Of a DNA stretch of 29,709 nt, positions 22,022-29,709 are shown piece after piece. Under the pieces are notes generated by a model. The model did not search any database and was not told where the DNA came from. It saw only the letters and a list, made by a program, of their open reading frames with translations. Each line of letters begins with the position of its first letter. Position 1 is the first letter of the stretch. A program made the position numbers and the translations under genes. The DNA comes from Erysipelotrichaceae bacterium (GTDB taxonomy: Bacteria > Bacillota_I > Bacilli_A > Erysipelotrichales > Erysipelotrichaceae). The stretch covers positions 1 to 29,709 of the forward strand of contig CAAEDX010000078.1 in assembly GCA_900754715.1 (NCBI GenBank), written 5' to 3'.

Positions 22022-22050
22022 GGCGGAGACAAACAGTCGCCGCCCTCTTT
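22022..22050 (+). terminator. Weak terminator after the aldo/keto reductase
   Basis: Stem GGCGG-A-GAC (22022-22030) and GTC-G-CCGCC (22036-22044) with one mismatch, followed by CTCTTT, a short T-run. Confidence 0.5.
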
Positions 22051-22068
22051 GTGTCTTACACTATCCTT

Positions 22069-22126
22069 CAAGTAAGTATCGCACTTCAATGTGCGTACTT
22101 GTCTTGCTTCTTATTCCTGTTATGAT
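22069..22126 (+). promoter_or_regulatory. Promoter and HxlR-type operator of the flavin reductase gene
   Basis: A compound inverted repeat: CAAGTA (22069-22074) with TACTTG (22096-22101) and, inside, CGCAC (22080-22084) with GTGCG (22091-22095). It overlaps the -35 TTGTCT (22099-22104), with -10 TATGAT (22121-22126) 16 bases on. The 10-mer GTGCGTACTT (22091-22100) is shared with the sirtuin operon promoter, with the same 20 bases to the -10. Confidence 0.55.
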
Positions 22127-22181
22127 AAAGACAACAAGGCGGATGGATCAAATCCGGCTGATCAAGAAAGGGGACATGATC

Positions 22182-22754
22182 ATGTCAAAAAACCTGGGTG
22201 TCAAGCCTTACTTATTTCCAATGCCGACATATATGATCGGCACTTACAACGAAGATGATTCCGTAGATGTCATGATGATGGCATGGGGAGGTATCTGCGC
22301 CGAAGATATGGTCGCGCTGAATCTGGAGGCAGAGCATAAGACCGTAGTCAACCTGGAAGCACGCAAAGCCTTCACCTTGGCCGTGCCCGGTAAAGAGACG
22401 ATGCGCGAATCAGATTTTCTGGGCATCGCCAGCGCAAATAAGATGGCAGATAAATTTGAACGTACCGGCCTTCATGCGGTCAAGAGCGAACGCGTGGACG
22501 CGCCGGTCATCACTGAATATCCGCTCACATTAGAGTGTGAAGTAGCAGAGATGCAATCCCAGCCCTATGGACTGCGTGTGCTTGGCAAAATCGTCAACGT
22601 GATCGCCGATGAAAAGATTCTGGATGACAATGGCAAGATAGATGCCGGCAAGCTGAATGCGTTCGTCTTCGATCAGACGCAAAACGGCTACTATGCCATC
22701 AGCGAGAAGATCGGTCAGGCATGGCACAGCGGCGCGGCTCTGATGCGTAAATAA
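22182..22754 (+). CDS. Flavin reductase-like (flavoredoxin) protein
   Basis: 190 residues from the ATG at 22182, 8 bases after AAAGGGG; the ATG at 22176 is only 2 bases from that site. The FMN-binding split barrel of the flavin-reductase/flavoredoxin family is recognised by MPTYMIGTYNEDDSVDVMMMAWGGICAEDM near the N-terminus and FTLAVPGKETMRESDFLG in the middle. Such proteins bind FMN and reduce free flavin or pass electrons. It is monocistronic between a promoter with a shared HxlR-type motif and a strong terminator, so it may belong with the FMN/ferredoxin protein at 12576. Confidence 0.9.
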   Translation: MSKNLGVKPYLFPMPTYMIGTYNEDDSVDVMMMAWGGICAEDMVALNLEAEHKTVVNLEARKAFTLAVPGKETMRESDFLGIASANKMADKFERTGLHAVKSERVDAPVITEYPLTLECEVAEMQSQPYGLRVLGKIVNVIADEKILDDNGKIDAGKLNAFVFDQTQNGYYAISEKIGQAWHSGAALMRK

Positions 22755-22785
22755 GCAAGCATAGATTCATTTTGAGATGTTCGTG

Positions 22786-22813
22786 GTACTCTGTCAAAAG
22801 CAGAGTACTTTTT
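22786..22813 (+). terminator. Intrinsic terminator after the flavin reductase
   Basis: Perfect 8-bp stem GTACTCTG (22786-22793) and CAGAGTAC (22801-22808), then TTTTT. Confidence 0.9.
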
Positions 22814-22821
22814 AAATACGA

Positions 22822-22849
22822 AAATCCCCTCCGCAAAAGGAGAGGATTT
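22822..22849 (-). terminator. Terminator of the giant surface protein gene
   Basis: Stem AAATCCCCTCC (22822-22832) and GGAGAGGATTT (22839-22849) with one mismatch; on the minus strand it ends in TTTT. It lies 31 bases after the stop at 22881. Confidence 0.7.
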
Positions 22850-22880
22850 CCAAAAGGAGAAGTATATATCGTTCAGTTCG

Positions 22881-25800
22881 TCATTCGCTCATCTTTCTGC
22901 GTCTGATCACGAACAGAGCGCATGCCGCAATGGCCAGTACGCCAGCGAATAAGCCAGTCTGTACTGCTGCGGCGGTATTCGTCGTGTCGGCATTCTCATT
23001 GCCGGCTGTCGTCGTGCTTTCCGCGCTGACCTCAACAAGGCTGTCTACAGATGCCTGCAGGGTCTCGACCATGTCGTTAACTTCTTCCTGCGTCACTTCC
23101 GCATTCATCAGCATCGCTTTGGCGCGGGCCAGATCCTGGATCACCGGCTGCGCGCTCGCGCTTGTGTATGCGCTCAGCTCAAGGCTGTTCACATAAGCGA
23201 TCAGCTCTTCCAGCGCGCTCACATCCGCCTTCGTTCTCGCGTTCAGTCTTGCTTCGCGCAAGGTCTTTGTTGCGGCGTCGATCTCTTCCTGGGTCGTTGC
23301 TTCAAGCGCTGCCTTGGCCTCATTCAGCTTATCCTGCAGGCCTTCCACGGTGCTTGGCACATAGTTGGCGATATTTTCTACCATCTCAGTGACAAGCTCG
23401 ATCTCATGTTCGAGCGCGGAAGTATCCAGCGTGATCGTTTCCAGACCTGCGATCGCGCTTGCCAGGTCAGTGATGGCCTGTGCCACTTCAGAAGTCGTCG
23501 CGTTGTCATTTGCCGCTGCGCTCTTCGCTGCCGTGATCGCTGCCTGCAGCGCGCGATAAGTCAGATCTGTGTAGCCATCTGCGCTGATCGCTTCTGCAGA
23601 TTCGATCAATGCGTTCAGTTCTGCCTTGGATACGATCAGCCACAGCTCCTGAGCTTTTTCGCTCAAGGTCCTGATCGCAGCTCTGATCTCATCCGCTGTC
23701 GCATCCTCATTCATGTAAACCTGATATGCCTCTGCGACTGCTGTCTTCAGCTCTGTGACCTTGGCCGGGCGGACATTGTCCACATTGGTCAAGATGTTCT
23801 CATTGATGAAGTCGATCGTCGCTTTCAGGTCTTCTCTGAGCTTATCGCTGGATTCGCCTGTGTTGAGGTTTGCCATTGCTTCGCTCAGATCGAGCAGTGC
23901 GCTGACGACCGCGGAAGAACCAGCGTCCTCGGCATCATCCAGCAGTGCCTGTGCGGCTGCGATCGCTGCGTTCAGCGTTTCATCTTCAGCACCAAGGGCA
24001 TTCGCCTTATCCACCATCTCACGCAGTGCCTGGATAGCTGCTTCGCTGGCCTTGACCTGCAATGCCGCAACGGCGTCATTCAATGCGGCCGCTGCCTGAT
24101 CCACTGTATTTTGATCTGCGGACGTGTCTGCCGCAATGTTCATCGCGTTTTCCAGTGCAGCGGAAACGGCATTCCAGCTGCTGGTCGTGTATTCATCCGC
24201 ATTCAAGGCCTGTGCGTCGGCGATTGCCTCATTCAGCGCAGTCTTATCGGCATCGATCTGCTCTGCCTCGTACGCTTCTACTTCAAACAGTGAATATCCA
24301 TAATTCCACTGCCAGCCATCATCGCTTGGCACAGCTCTGGTGCAGAGGATACGCAGATATCTGCCTTGTTCTCCATTCAGCGTGATGATGTCTTCACCGC
24401 CATCTGATCCAGTGATCGTCTTCACATCAGTAAAGCTGCTGCCATCATCAGAAAGCTGGATCGTATATTCCTGCGCATAAGCGTCTTGCCAGTACAATCT
24501 GACTTCACCAAGCGCATAAGTCTCTTGCAGGTCGATCTGGATCCATTCCTGCTTGTCAAAGGGATCATTTACGCTGCTGTTGTAGTTGGAGCCCCAGCGC
24601 GTATCCTGACTGCCGTCTGTCGCGTAGCTTGGGTCAAAGCTGCTGTTCTTGCTGCTGGATGCTGTCGCTTCCTTGTGCAGCGCGAGGTTGTCTGAACCTG
24701 GCTGTGGCTCGCCGCTCTCAAATCCGCCCAGCGCCTTGATCTCTTCATCGCTGAGCAGGCGGTCATACAGCTTGAAGTTGTCCAGGCTGCCGACCAGTCC
24801 CTGGCCGATCTTCTGCAGCGGCATGTTCATGGACGCGCTGTCTACCCACCACTGGCCATTGAAGTCAGCTGGCTTCTGCGGACCTTGGAGCGTGGAGACA
24901 AGCTCGCCATTGACATACATGCGGTTTGGCTGATTCCATTTTTCGAACTCACCGCCGGTCGGAGCAGATTCATCAGAAGAGAATACGATCCGATATGGCT
25001 TTCCTTTTTCAAAGACATAATTATGCGCATAGTCAAAACCTTCACGAGAATAAGTCAGCCGGTAAGTGCCGTCTTCCTGTTCCTGCATGATGATGACACG
25101 CTTTTCCTGTCCGGTCAGATTGCCGTCTTTCTTTACGCATTCCTGCTCCGGCATGATCTCTTCAAAGAGCGTGATATCACCGGTCTGCGCTTCATCGATG
25201 GTCAGATCGAAGACTGCGGTATATGGCCAGTTAAGTCCTTTATGCTGTGCTTCGATGTAATCATCACCATCAAATGTCAGCTGGCTGCCATCCGGTCCTT
25301 CGCTCAGCACGGCTCCGGTCACTTTTGCGTCATAGCCATTTCCGGAATTGTCTTTCAGTGTTCCATCTTCCAGGGTCTCCATGTCAAAATCATAAACGAG
25401 ATCACTTTGTGAATCGATGTCTTCGTACAGATTTTGCAGGCCCGGGCCTACTTCGATGGCATCGACCTTAGCAGTAAATTCCTCAAAGGTCTCATCTTCA
25501 CGGCCATACCAATAAGTCTGTGCCAGATATGGGTATTGAGAACGCTGCCGCGCAAAGATATCATTGACCGTATAGCCGGCAAACATGCCGCGGTCATTCC
25601 ACAGCAGCATCGTTCCGCCGACGATGTTCGGATGTCCTTCTGGGAAGATCATGCCGCCGCCGTACCAGCCGACCATGCTGCCTGCGCTCAGCTCATTGTA
25701 CAGACGTTCTTCGTTGGCGTAGTCCCAGAAGCCGATCTGTGCGCCAGGCACGATGTACCAGCGGTGATCGCCATTGACGACTTTGTATCCGGCATCCATG

Positions 25801-28800
25801 AGCGCCTTGACGCCGCCGTCCACTTCTTCCCACTTCCAGTAACAGATGCGGACATCATCGATCGGATAATCTTCTTTCGTATAGATATCATTCGGAAGGG
25901 AAGCGTTGGAATCCCAGCCAAATGCGGTCTTGCCATATTTGTTGACGACCTGATCATACATATGCACTGCATACGCGCGCAGATCGTTCTGATCGCCGAA
26001 GTATTCGTCCATGCCGACATTGAACGCATCGGTGATCACGACCGGATCATCTCCGCCCAGGTATTCTTCCAGCACTTCATCCATCAGGTTGAGGACGCGC
26101 TCTCTGGCGCCGCCTTCCTCGCTGAGATTGAAATGTGTGCCATCCAGACCAAGGTCCTTATACTTGTCCGGCGCGTCTTCGTAGCTGCCTAGTTCGATGA
26201 AGCGGCGTGCATGTGCCGGGCCATCGATCTCGGTGATGACACGGATGCCATAATTTTCAGCATGTTTCTGGAATTCACGATACTCGTCCTTCGTATAATA
26301 GCCATCCGTGCTCGTCAGATGCGGAATGTCAGATTCCAGACGGAACGCAGAATAATCGTTGAACGTATCTTCACTGAGGTGGCATTGGAAATCTGTCAGC
26401 TTCAGCCAGGAAGCATATTTGACCAGATCCTCAAGATACCACATCGGGAAGTACTTGCGGCCGACATCGAGCATGAACTGACGGATCGGATAATTCGGGT
26501 AGTCCACTGCTGTGCCATACGCGATCGTATCGTTTCCGGAAGTAAGCAATGCCTGCAGCACGCTTCTCGTGCCGAAGAACACGCCTTTGTATGCCGGCCC
26601 TTCCACGGTGACGTATTCACCGACATCCATACGGTAAGACTGAGCGATCAGCTCAAGGATCTCTTCGTCTTCTGTCTCGATGCCGCTGTCAGTCAATGCC
26701 AGCACGATGTCACCAGCTTGCGGCGCATCAGAAGTGATCTCAGCATTGATGCCGAACATCTCTTCCAGATCGCTCTTGGTGATCTCTGCCGCATCGCCCA
26801 GCACATCCATATCTTCCGCAGATACGACGATGCGGGTATTTTCATTCAGGGAGAAGGCTCCGCCGTCATCGCCGCGCCATTCCTGCATGGTCGGCACGAC
26901 TTCAGGCTGCGGATTGCTGCCGGATGTCGTTTCGCCTTTGACTACGATCCATTTGTTCTCGACCATCGTGCCTTCATCATAAGCGACGCCATCTTTGTTT
27001 TCCTGGACGATATAGGAAATCTGCACTTTCTTATCGACCAGCGGCTGACGCAGGATACGGCCCTCATCATCGATGATGATGTCATTTTCGCTGCAGAAGA
27101 TATGCGAGACAACTTTGCCATCTTCAGAAGTGAAGCTTTCCAGCTGTGTCGTTTCCGCAGGATCGATGACCAGGTTTTCCAGATACTGCTCAGTCTGTGT
27201 CACCATATCGTCGATGGCTTCCTCGGTCTTATCGCGGTTCTTGAGATATTCCGCTTCAATTTCCGGCTGGCTCAGCACGCTGCGATATACCTTCACTTCA
27301 TCGATCAGAGAATTGATCCGATATCCGCCAACGCCGTCTGCGCCGATATTGAACGGTGTACTTACGGTCGCATCCATATCAGCCGTAGAGGCGATGGACG
27401 TCGACGCGATCATCTGGCCATCGACATACAGCATGCTGTCGCCATCACGATCCAGCACCGCAGTAATGTAATGCCATTTGCCGTCATAGACCTTGCTGGC
27501 CGTGCCGCTGACGATGTTCTCTTGCTGACTGTGCCCATTGGCAGCATATGTCGTATAGAACTGTCCCTGACCCTGCACTACCGCGAAGCCCGGGTTAGCG
27601 CCGCTGCTCCAGTTTTTGTCTCCAAGCACTGCTGACCATGTGCCAGGATTGGTCGCTTTGTACCAGAATCCAACTGACATATCTTCGGTGCCGAGATTGA
27701 GGTCATCGCTCACTTTAGCAACAGATACATAACCATCTGCGGTGGAAAGGGCATTGCCCAGATTCTCCAGGCCATCGACATAGCTGACCGTCCCTTTTTC
27801 CACACCATCGTTGCCGCGGCCGGTCTTGTCTTTTAATGGTTCATCACCATCAAAATCCCACCATGCCACTGGCTTGGATGGATCTGCCGGCAGTAATTCA
27901 AGTCTGTCAATAGCTGCCATCAATGCGTCAGTTGCCGCATTGACCTTTTCCTGTGTACTGCAGTCTGCCATATATGCTTCTTGCAGCGCCTCTTCTAATT
28001 GCTGCAGAGATGCTTCCGTATAACGGTCGCTCATCTGCACCAGATCCTGCGCTTTGCTGATATAACGGCCTAACAGCTGGCAAGAAACTTGTTTTTCCTC
28101 CAGCAGCTTGCAATCCGCAATCAAGATCTTGTGATCTGAACCGATTTCCGTTTCTTCCACTGCCTCCACATTCTGAATATCGATATTGCGGCTGGCAATG
28201 ATATTATCGATCGCATTGGTCTTCATCGTAGCATCTTCTGGGATGTACGTATCCAGCCATTCGCCATCCAGACCATTCGCGATATTGTAATCACGCAGGA
28301 AGACATCAAATTCATCATTGCTTTCCTGTGCATTGAAGTCGCCTGTTAACAACTGGTATTCCGTATCATCTGCTTCCATGGCATCCAGCACTGCTTCCAT
28401 CTGCGCAGCGCGAATAGCAGGATCCTCCCATGTCAGATGTGTATTGTATACAGCTACATCCTTGCCATCGATCTCGATCTCGACGCGCTGCCATGTACGC
28501 CCTTCATAACCTCCAGTTTCCAAAGCGGCGCCGCTCTCATCAAGGATCGCTGTCGCGGACGCGATACCGATGCCATATTCGCCTCCGGAATAATCGATCG
28601 CTTTACGGAATGAATAATCATATCCTGCCGTATCCGCGATCTCCTTGAGCATATCCACCTGATTGCGCCCAGTGTTTTTATCAACTTCCTGGAATCCTAC
28701 AACGTCGATGTTTTCTTCCTTGATCAGCGAGCCGATCGCGGAAACAGCGCCGCCCTTGGCAGCGATGTTATACGTGGCGATCCTGAATGTGCCATCATCA

Positions 28801-28919
28801 CCTGCCGCTCTGGCAGTCAGAGGCTGTCCGGCCATCCCCAAAGGAATGCCCGTCAGCAGCAATGCCGCTGCCAGCAGGCTCTTGCATGCTTTTCTCAGTC
28901 TTTCCATATTTTTCTCCAT
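22881..28919 (-). CDS. Giant surface protein: DNase-I-like domain + GH20 hexosaminidase + LamG, F5/8C, FIVAR repeats, wall anchor
   Basis: 2012 residues. Signal peptide about 1-39 (ends LTARAA). 45-272: endonuclease/exonuclease/phosphatase fold with N51, GFQEVD (E78), NTHL (H161), GDFNA (D194, N196) and SDH (D262, H263), all catalytic residues present. 286-345: FIVAR-like helices. 350-550: LamG. 585-661: Ig-like. 675-805: GH20 N-domain. 812-1160: GH20 barrel with the catalytic Asp-Glu in NVGMDEYFG (971-972). 1175-1395: second LamG. 1408-1550: F5/8 type C (CBM32-like). 1555-1965: helical repeats. 1980-2012: NTAAAVQTG, TM segment, RRRKMSE tail. So it should cut terminal beta-N-acetylhexosamines and perhaps nucleic acid or another phosphodiester at the cell surface. 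An ATG at 28907 with GGAG upstream is an alternative start. Confidence 0.92.
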   Translation of the reverse strand: MEKNMERLRKACKSLLAAALLLTGIPLGMAGQPLTARAAGDDGTFRIATYNIAAKGGAVSAIGSLIKEENIDVVGFQEVDKNTGRNQVDMLKEIADTAGYDYSFRKAIDYSGGEYGIGIASATAILDESGAALETGGYEGRTWQRVEIEIDGKDVAVYNTHLTWEDPAIRAAQMEAVLDAMEADDTEYQLLTGDFNAQESNDEFDVFLRDYNIANGLDGEWLDTYIPEDATMKTNAIDNIIASRNIDIQNVEAVEETEIGSDHKILIADCKLLEEKQVSCQLLGRYISKAQDLVQMSDRYTEASLQQLEEALQEAYMADCSTQEKVNAATDALMAAIDRLELLPADPSKPVAWWDFDGDEPLKDKTGRGNDGVEKGTVSYVDGLENLGNALSTADGYVSVAKVSDDLNLGTEDMSVGFWYKATNPGTWSAVLGDKNWSSGANPGFAVVQGQGQFYTTYAANGHSQQENIVSGTASKVYDGKWHYITAVLDRDGDSMLYVDGQMIASTSIASTADMDATVSTPFNIGADGVGGYRINSLIDEVKVYRSVLSQPEIEAEYLKNRDKTEEAIDDMVTQTEQYLENLVIDPAETTQLESFTSEDGKVVSHIFCSENDIIIDDEGRILRQPLVDKKVQISYIVQENKDGVAYDEGTMVENKWIVVKGETTSGSNPQPEVVPTMQEWRGDDGGAFSLNENTRIVVSAEDMDVLGDAAEITKSDLEEMFGINAEITSDAPQAGDIVLALTDSGIETEDEEILELIAQSYRMDVGEYVTVEGPAYKGVFFGTRSVLQALLTSGNDTIAYGTAVDYPNYPIRQFMLDVGRKYFPMWYLEDLVKYASWLKLTDFQCHLSEDTFNDYSAFRLESDIPHLTSTDGYYTKDEYREFQKHAENYGIRVITEIDGPAHARRFIELGSYEDAPDKYKDLGLDGTHFNLSEEGGARERVLNLMDEVLEEYLGGDDPVVITDAFNVGMDEYFGDQNDLRAYAVHMYDQVVNKYGKTAFGWDSNASLPNDIYTKEDYPIDDVRICYWKWEEVDGGVKALMDAGYKVVNGDHRWYIVPGAQIGFWDYANEERLYNELSAGSMVGWYGGGMIFPEGHPNIVGGTMLLWNDRGMFAGYTVNDIFARQRSQYPYLAQTYWYGREDETFEEFTAKVDAIEVGPGLQNLYEDIDSQSDLVYDFDMETLEDGTLKDNSGNGYDAKVTGAVLSEGPDGSQLTFDGDDYIEAQHKGLNWPYTAVFDLTIDEAQTGDITLFEEIMPEQECVKKDGNLTGQEKRVIIMQEQEDGTYRLTYSREGFDYAHNYVFEKGKPYRIVFSSDESAPTGGEFEKWNQPNRMYVNGELVSTLQGPQKPADFNGQWWVDSASMNMPLQKIGQGLVGSLDNFKLYDRLLSDEEIKALGGFESGEPQPGSDNLALHKEATASSSKNSSFDPSYATDGSQDTRWGSNYNSSVNDPFDKQEWIQIDLQETYALGEVRLYWQDAYAQEYTIQLSDDGSSFTDVKTITGSDGGEDIITLNGEQGRYLRILCTRAVPSDDGWQWNYGYSLFEVEAYEAEQIDADKTALNEAIADAQALNADEYTTSSWNAVSAALENAMNIAADTSADQNTVDQAAAALNDAVAALQVKASEAAIQALREMVDKANALGAEDETLNAAIAAAQALLDDAEDAGSSAVVSALLDLSEAMANLNTGESSDKLREDLKATIDFINENILTNVDNVRPAKVTELKTAVAEAYQVYMNEDATADEIRAAIRTLSEKAQELWLIVSKAELNALIESAEAISADGYTDLTYRALQAAITAAKSAAANDNATTSEVAQAITDLASAIAGLETITLDTSALEHEIELVTEMVENIANYVPSTVEGLQDKLNEAKAALEATTQEEIDAATKTLREARLNARTKADVSALEELIAYVNSLELSAYTSASAQPVIQDLARAKAMLMNAEVTQEEVNDMVETLQASVDSLVEVSAESTTTAGNENADTTNTAAAVQTGLFAGVLAIAACALFVIRRRKMSE

Positions 28920-29265
28920 CTTTCATCCTTCATGTCTGATGACATGATTCCTTGGATGATCCACATCATCCAATACATATCGGGTGCAGATCCTCACATG
29001 ATCCATCCCTGATTCATCCATGCATCCTTCGCATCGCTCCTTTCTTTATCAAGAGGCAGCTGGTCCCTCTATTTCAACTGAAATTACAGTGAGCCGTTTG
29101 ATGTCACAGCGCCATGATCCTTCGTCAGCGTGATATGCCGCGCATTATCCAGCAATGATCGATCCGGCATTCGTTACGCAGAGAAGACAGTGAAACTCTG
29201 AACATGTCCCATCTTGTCAGATCGCGTCCCGCTGGATGTGCCATGACAAAAAGCAGTCCGTGCAT
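28920..29265. other. Long leader region of the surface protein gene
   Basis: No gene seen. Two perfect hairpins lie just before the ribosome binding site: CATGTC/GACATG (28931-28946) and TTGGATGAT/ATCATCCAA (28952-28973). Farther up (about 29051-29070) AGAGG and CCTCT form an arm pair around CAGCTGGTC. No confident promoter was found. Confidence 0.4.
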
Positions 29266-29504
29266 TCAGTATACTTTGATTGCGCTTTCATGAAAATTAT
29301 AAAAATCCGTAAATTTCCCTGACACTTTTTTTACACCGATCTTACATTGCATATCCAAAGGAAACTCGGAATCATCTTCATAATCCTCCGGCTCCATGTT
29401 TTTGTGGACAGATGCTTTCTTTTCAGCACTTTTCCCAGCAGAGATTTCAACTAACAACGGACCGAGCGCAGCATCTTGCTGCGATTCTTGTCTGTCGGAA
29501 TCAT
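29266..29504. other. Region with an unassigned minus-strand open frame
   Basis: A minus-strand frame ends at 29266-29268 and is open back to the terminator at 29505. It is acidic, then ends VSGKFTDFYNFHESAIKVY. It has no ribosome binding site and no recognised family, so it is not called as a gene; it may be the tail of a decayed one. Confidence 0.3.
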
Positions 29505-29538
29505 AAAAAAGCGAAGCGCTGTCAAGTCACTTCGCTTT
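29505..29538 (-). terminator. Intrinsic terminator of the second surface protein gene
   Basis: Perfect 9-bp stem AAAGCGAAG (29508-29516) and CTTCGCTTT (29530-29538) with a run of six T on the minus strand (29505-29510), 13 bases after the stop at 29552. Confidence 0.85.
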
Positions 29539-29551
29539 GTCTTTGAACATA

Positions 29552-29709
29552 TCAGCTTCGCTTTCTGCGATAGGCAGCGATTGTCGCCAAGCCTGCGGCC
29601 GCCATCAAGGCAAGCATCATGCCGGTCTGCATCGCTGCAGCAGTGTTTGTCGTATCCTCAGCATTCGTGCTGTTGTTGACCTCAACGAGGTTGTCTACAG
29701 AAGCCTGCA
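29552..29709 (-). CDS. C-terminus of a second FIVAR-type surface protein (partial)
   Basis: Only the last 51 codons are in the window. They read QASVDNLVEVNNSTNAEDTT, then NTAAAMQTG, a hydrophobic segment MMLALMAAAGLATIAA and the tail YRRKRS. The giant protein at 22881 ends with QASVDSLVEV, then ADTTNTAAAVQTG, a TM and RRRKMSE, so the two are paralogues and share the same anchor. This is a sortase-type signal in which xQTG stands where LPxTG would be. The catalytic part lies outside the window, so its activity is not known. Confidence 0.8.
   Translation of the reverse strand, partial: QASVDNLVEVNNSTNAEDTTNTAAAMQTGMMLALMAAAGLATIAAYRRKRS

Noticed and set aside
22930..24293. Long plus-strand open frames opposite the surface protein gene
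   Set aside because: They arise from the Ala-rich codon bias of the minus-strand gene; no ribosome binding sites and low-complexity products.
29266..29457. 63-codon minus-strand frame between the two surface protein genes
   Set aside because: No ribosome binding site, no recognised family, and the frame extends upstream without a good start; perhaps a decayed gene tail.

Overview
The window looks like the chromosome of a Gram-positive, low-to-middle GC Bacillota, most likely an Erysipelotrichia-type gut anaerobe. This is inference: strong AGGAGG-type ribosome binding sites, a lipoprotein PstS behind a Bacillota-type Pho box, sortase-like wall anchors with FIVAR-type repeats, a yybP-ykoY manganese riboswitch, and many flavin and ferredoxin proteins. 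No rRNA, tRNA, CRISPR array or intact mobile element was seen.

Layout. 1-700: 5' end of pstS (minus) with a Pho box and a second upstream promoter covered by a palindrome, then a promoter with an overlapping inverted repeat. 700-2965: a duplicated DUF1538 membrane protein with a one-base frameshift near its end, coupled to a tandem PII-like protein. 2968-5982 (minus): response regulator, histidine kinase, 8-TM protein and 2-TM protein in an overlapping operon. 6070-6755 (minus): two small envelope-type proteins. 6857-8930 (minus): ispF-dtd-folD-DUF951 housekeeping operon. 8999-10110 (minus): two flavodoxin-fold proteins. 10237-11660: XRE regulator and HAD phosphatase.

11875-17390 is the most interesting part. 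An HxlR regulator (with a 40-residue membrane protein) is divergent from a fully overlapping operon: FMN split-barrel/ferredoxin protein, OpuC-type permease/binding-protein fusion, its ATPase, a zinc-type macrodomain, a possible 64-residue protein, and an M-class sirtuin (SirTM). Macrodomain plus SirTM is a known reversible protein ADP-ribosylation pair. Here the usual carrier GcvH-L and ligase LplA2 are absent from the locus and a transporter and redox protein take their place. The operon promoter carries a 10-bp motif that recurs with identical spacing upstream of a flavin reductase at 22182, suggesting a small HxlR-type regulon. 17391-18511 is a decay zone with remnants of an AbiE toxin-antitoxin pair and of a second sirtuin.

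18512-19287: mntP with its Mn riboswitch and terminator. 19342-22050: LysR regulator divergent from an EFR1 flavodoxin-ferredoxin protein and an aldo/keto reductase. 22069-22813: the flavin reductase unit. 22822-29709 (minus): a 2012-residue surface protein joining a DNase-I-like domain to a GH20 hexosaminidase, two LamG domains, an F5/8C domain and helical repeats, followed upstream by the C-terminus of a related surface protein with the same unusual xQTG anchor.
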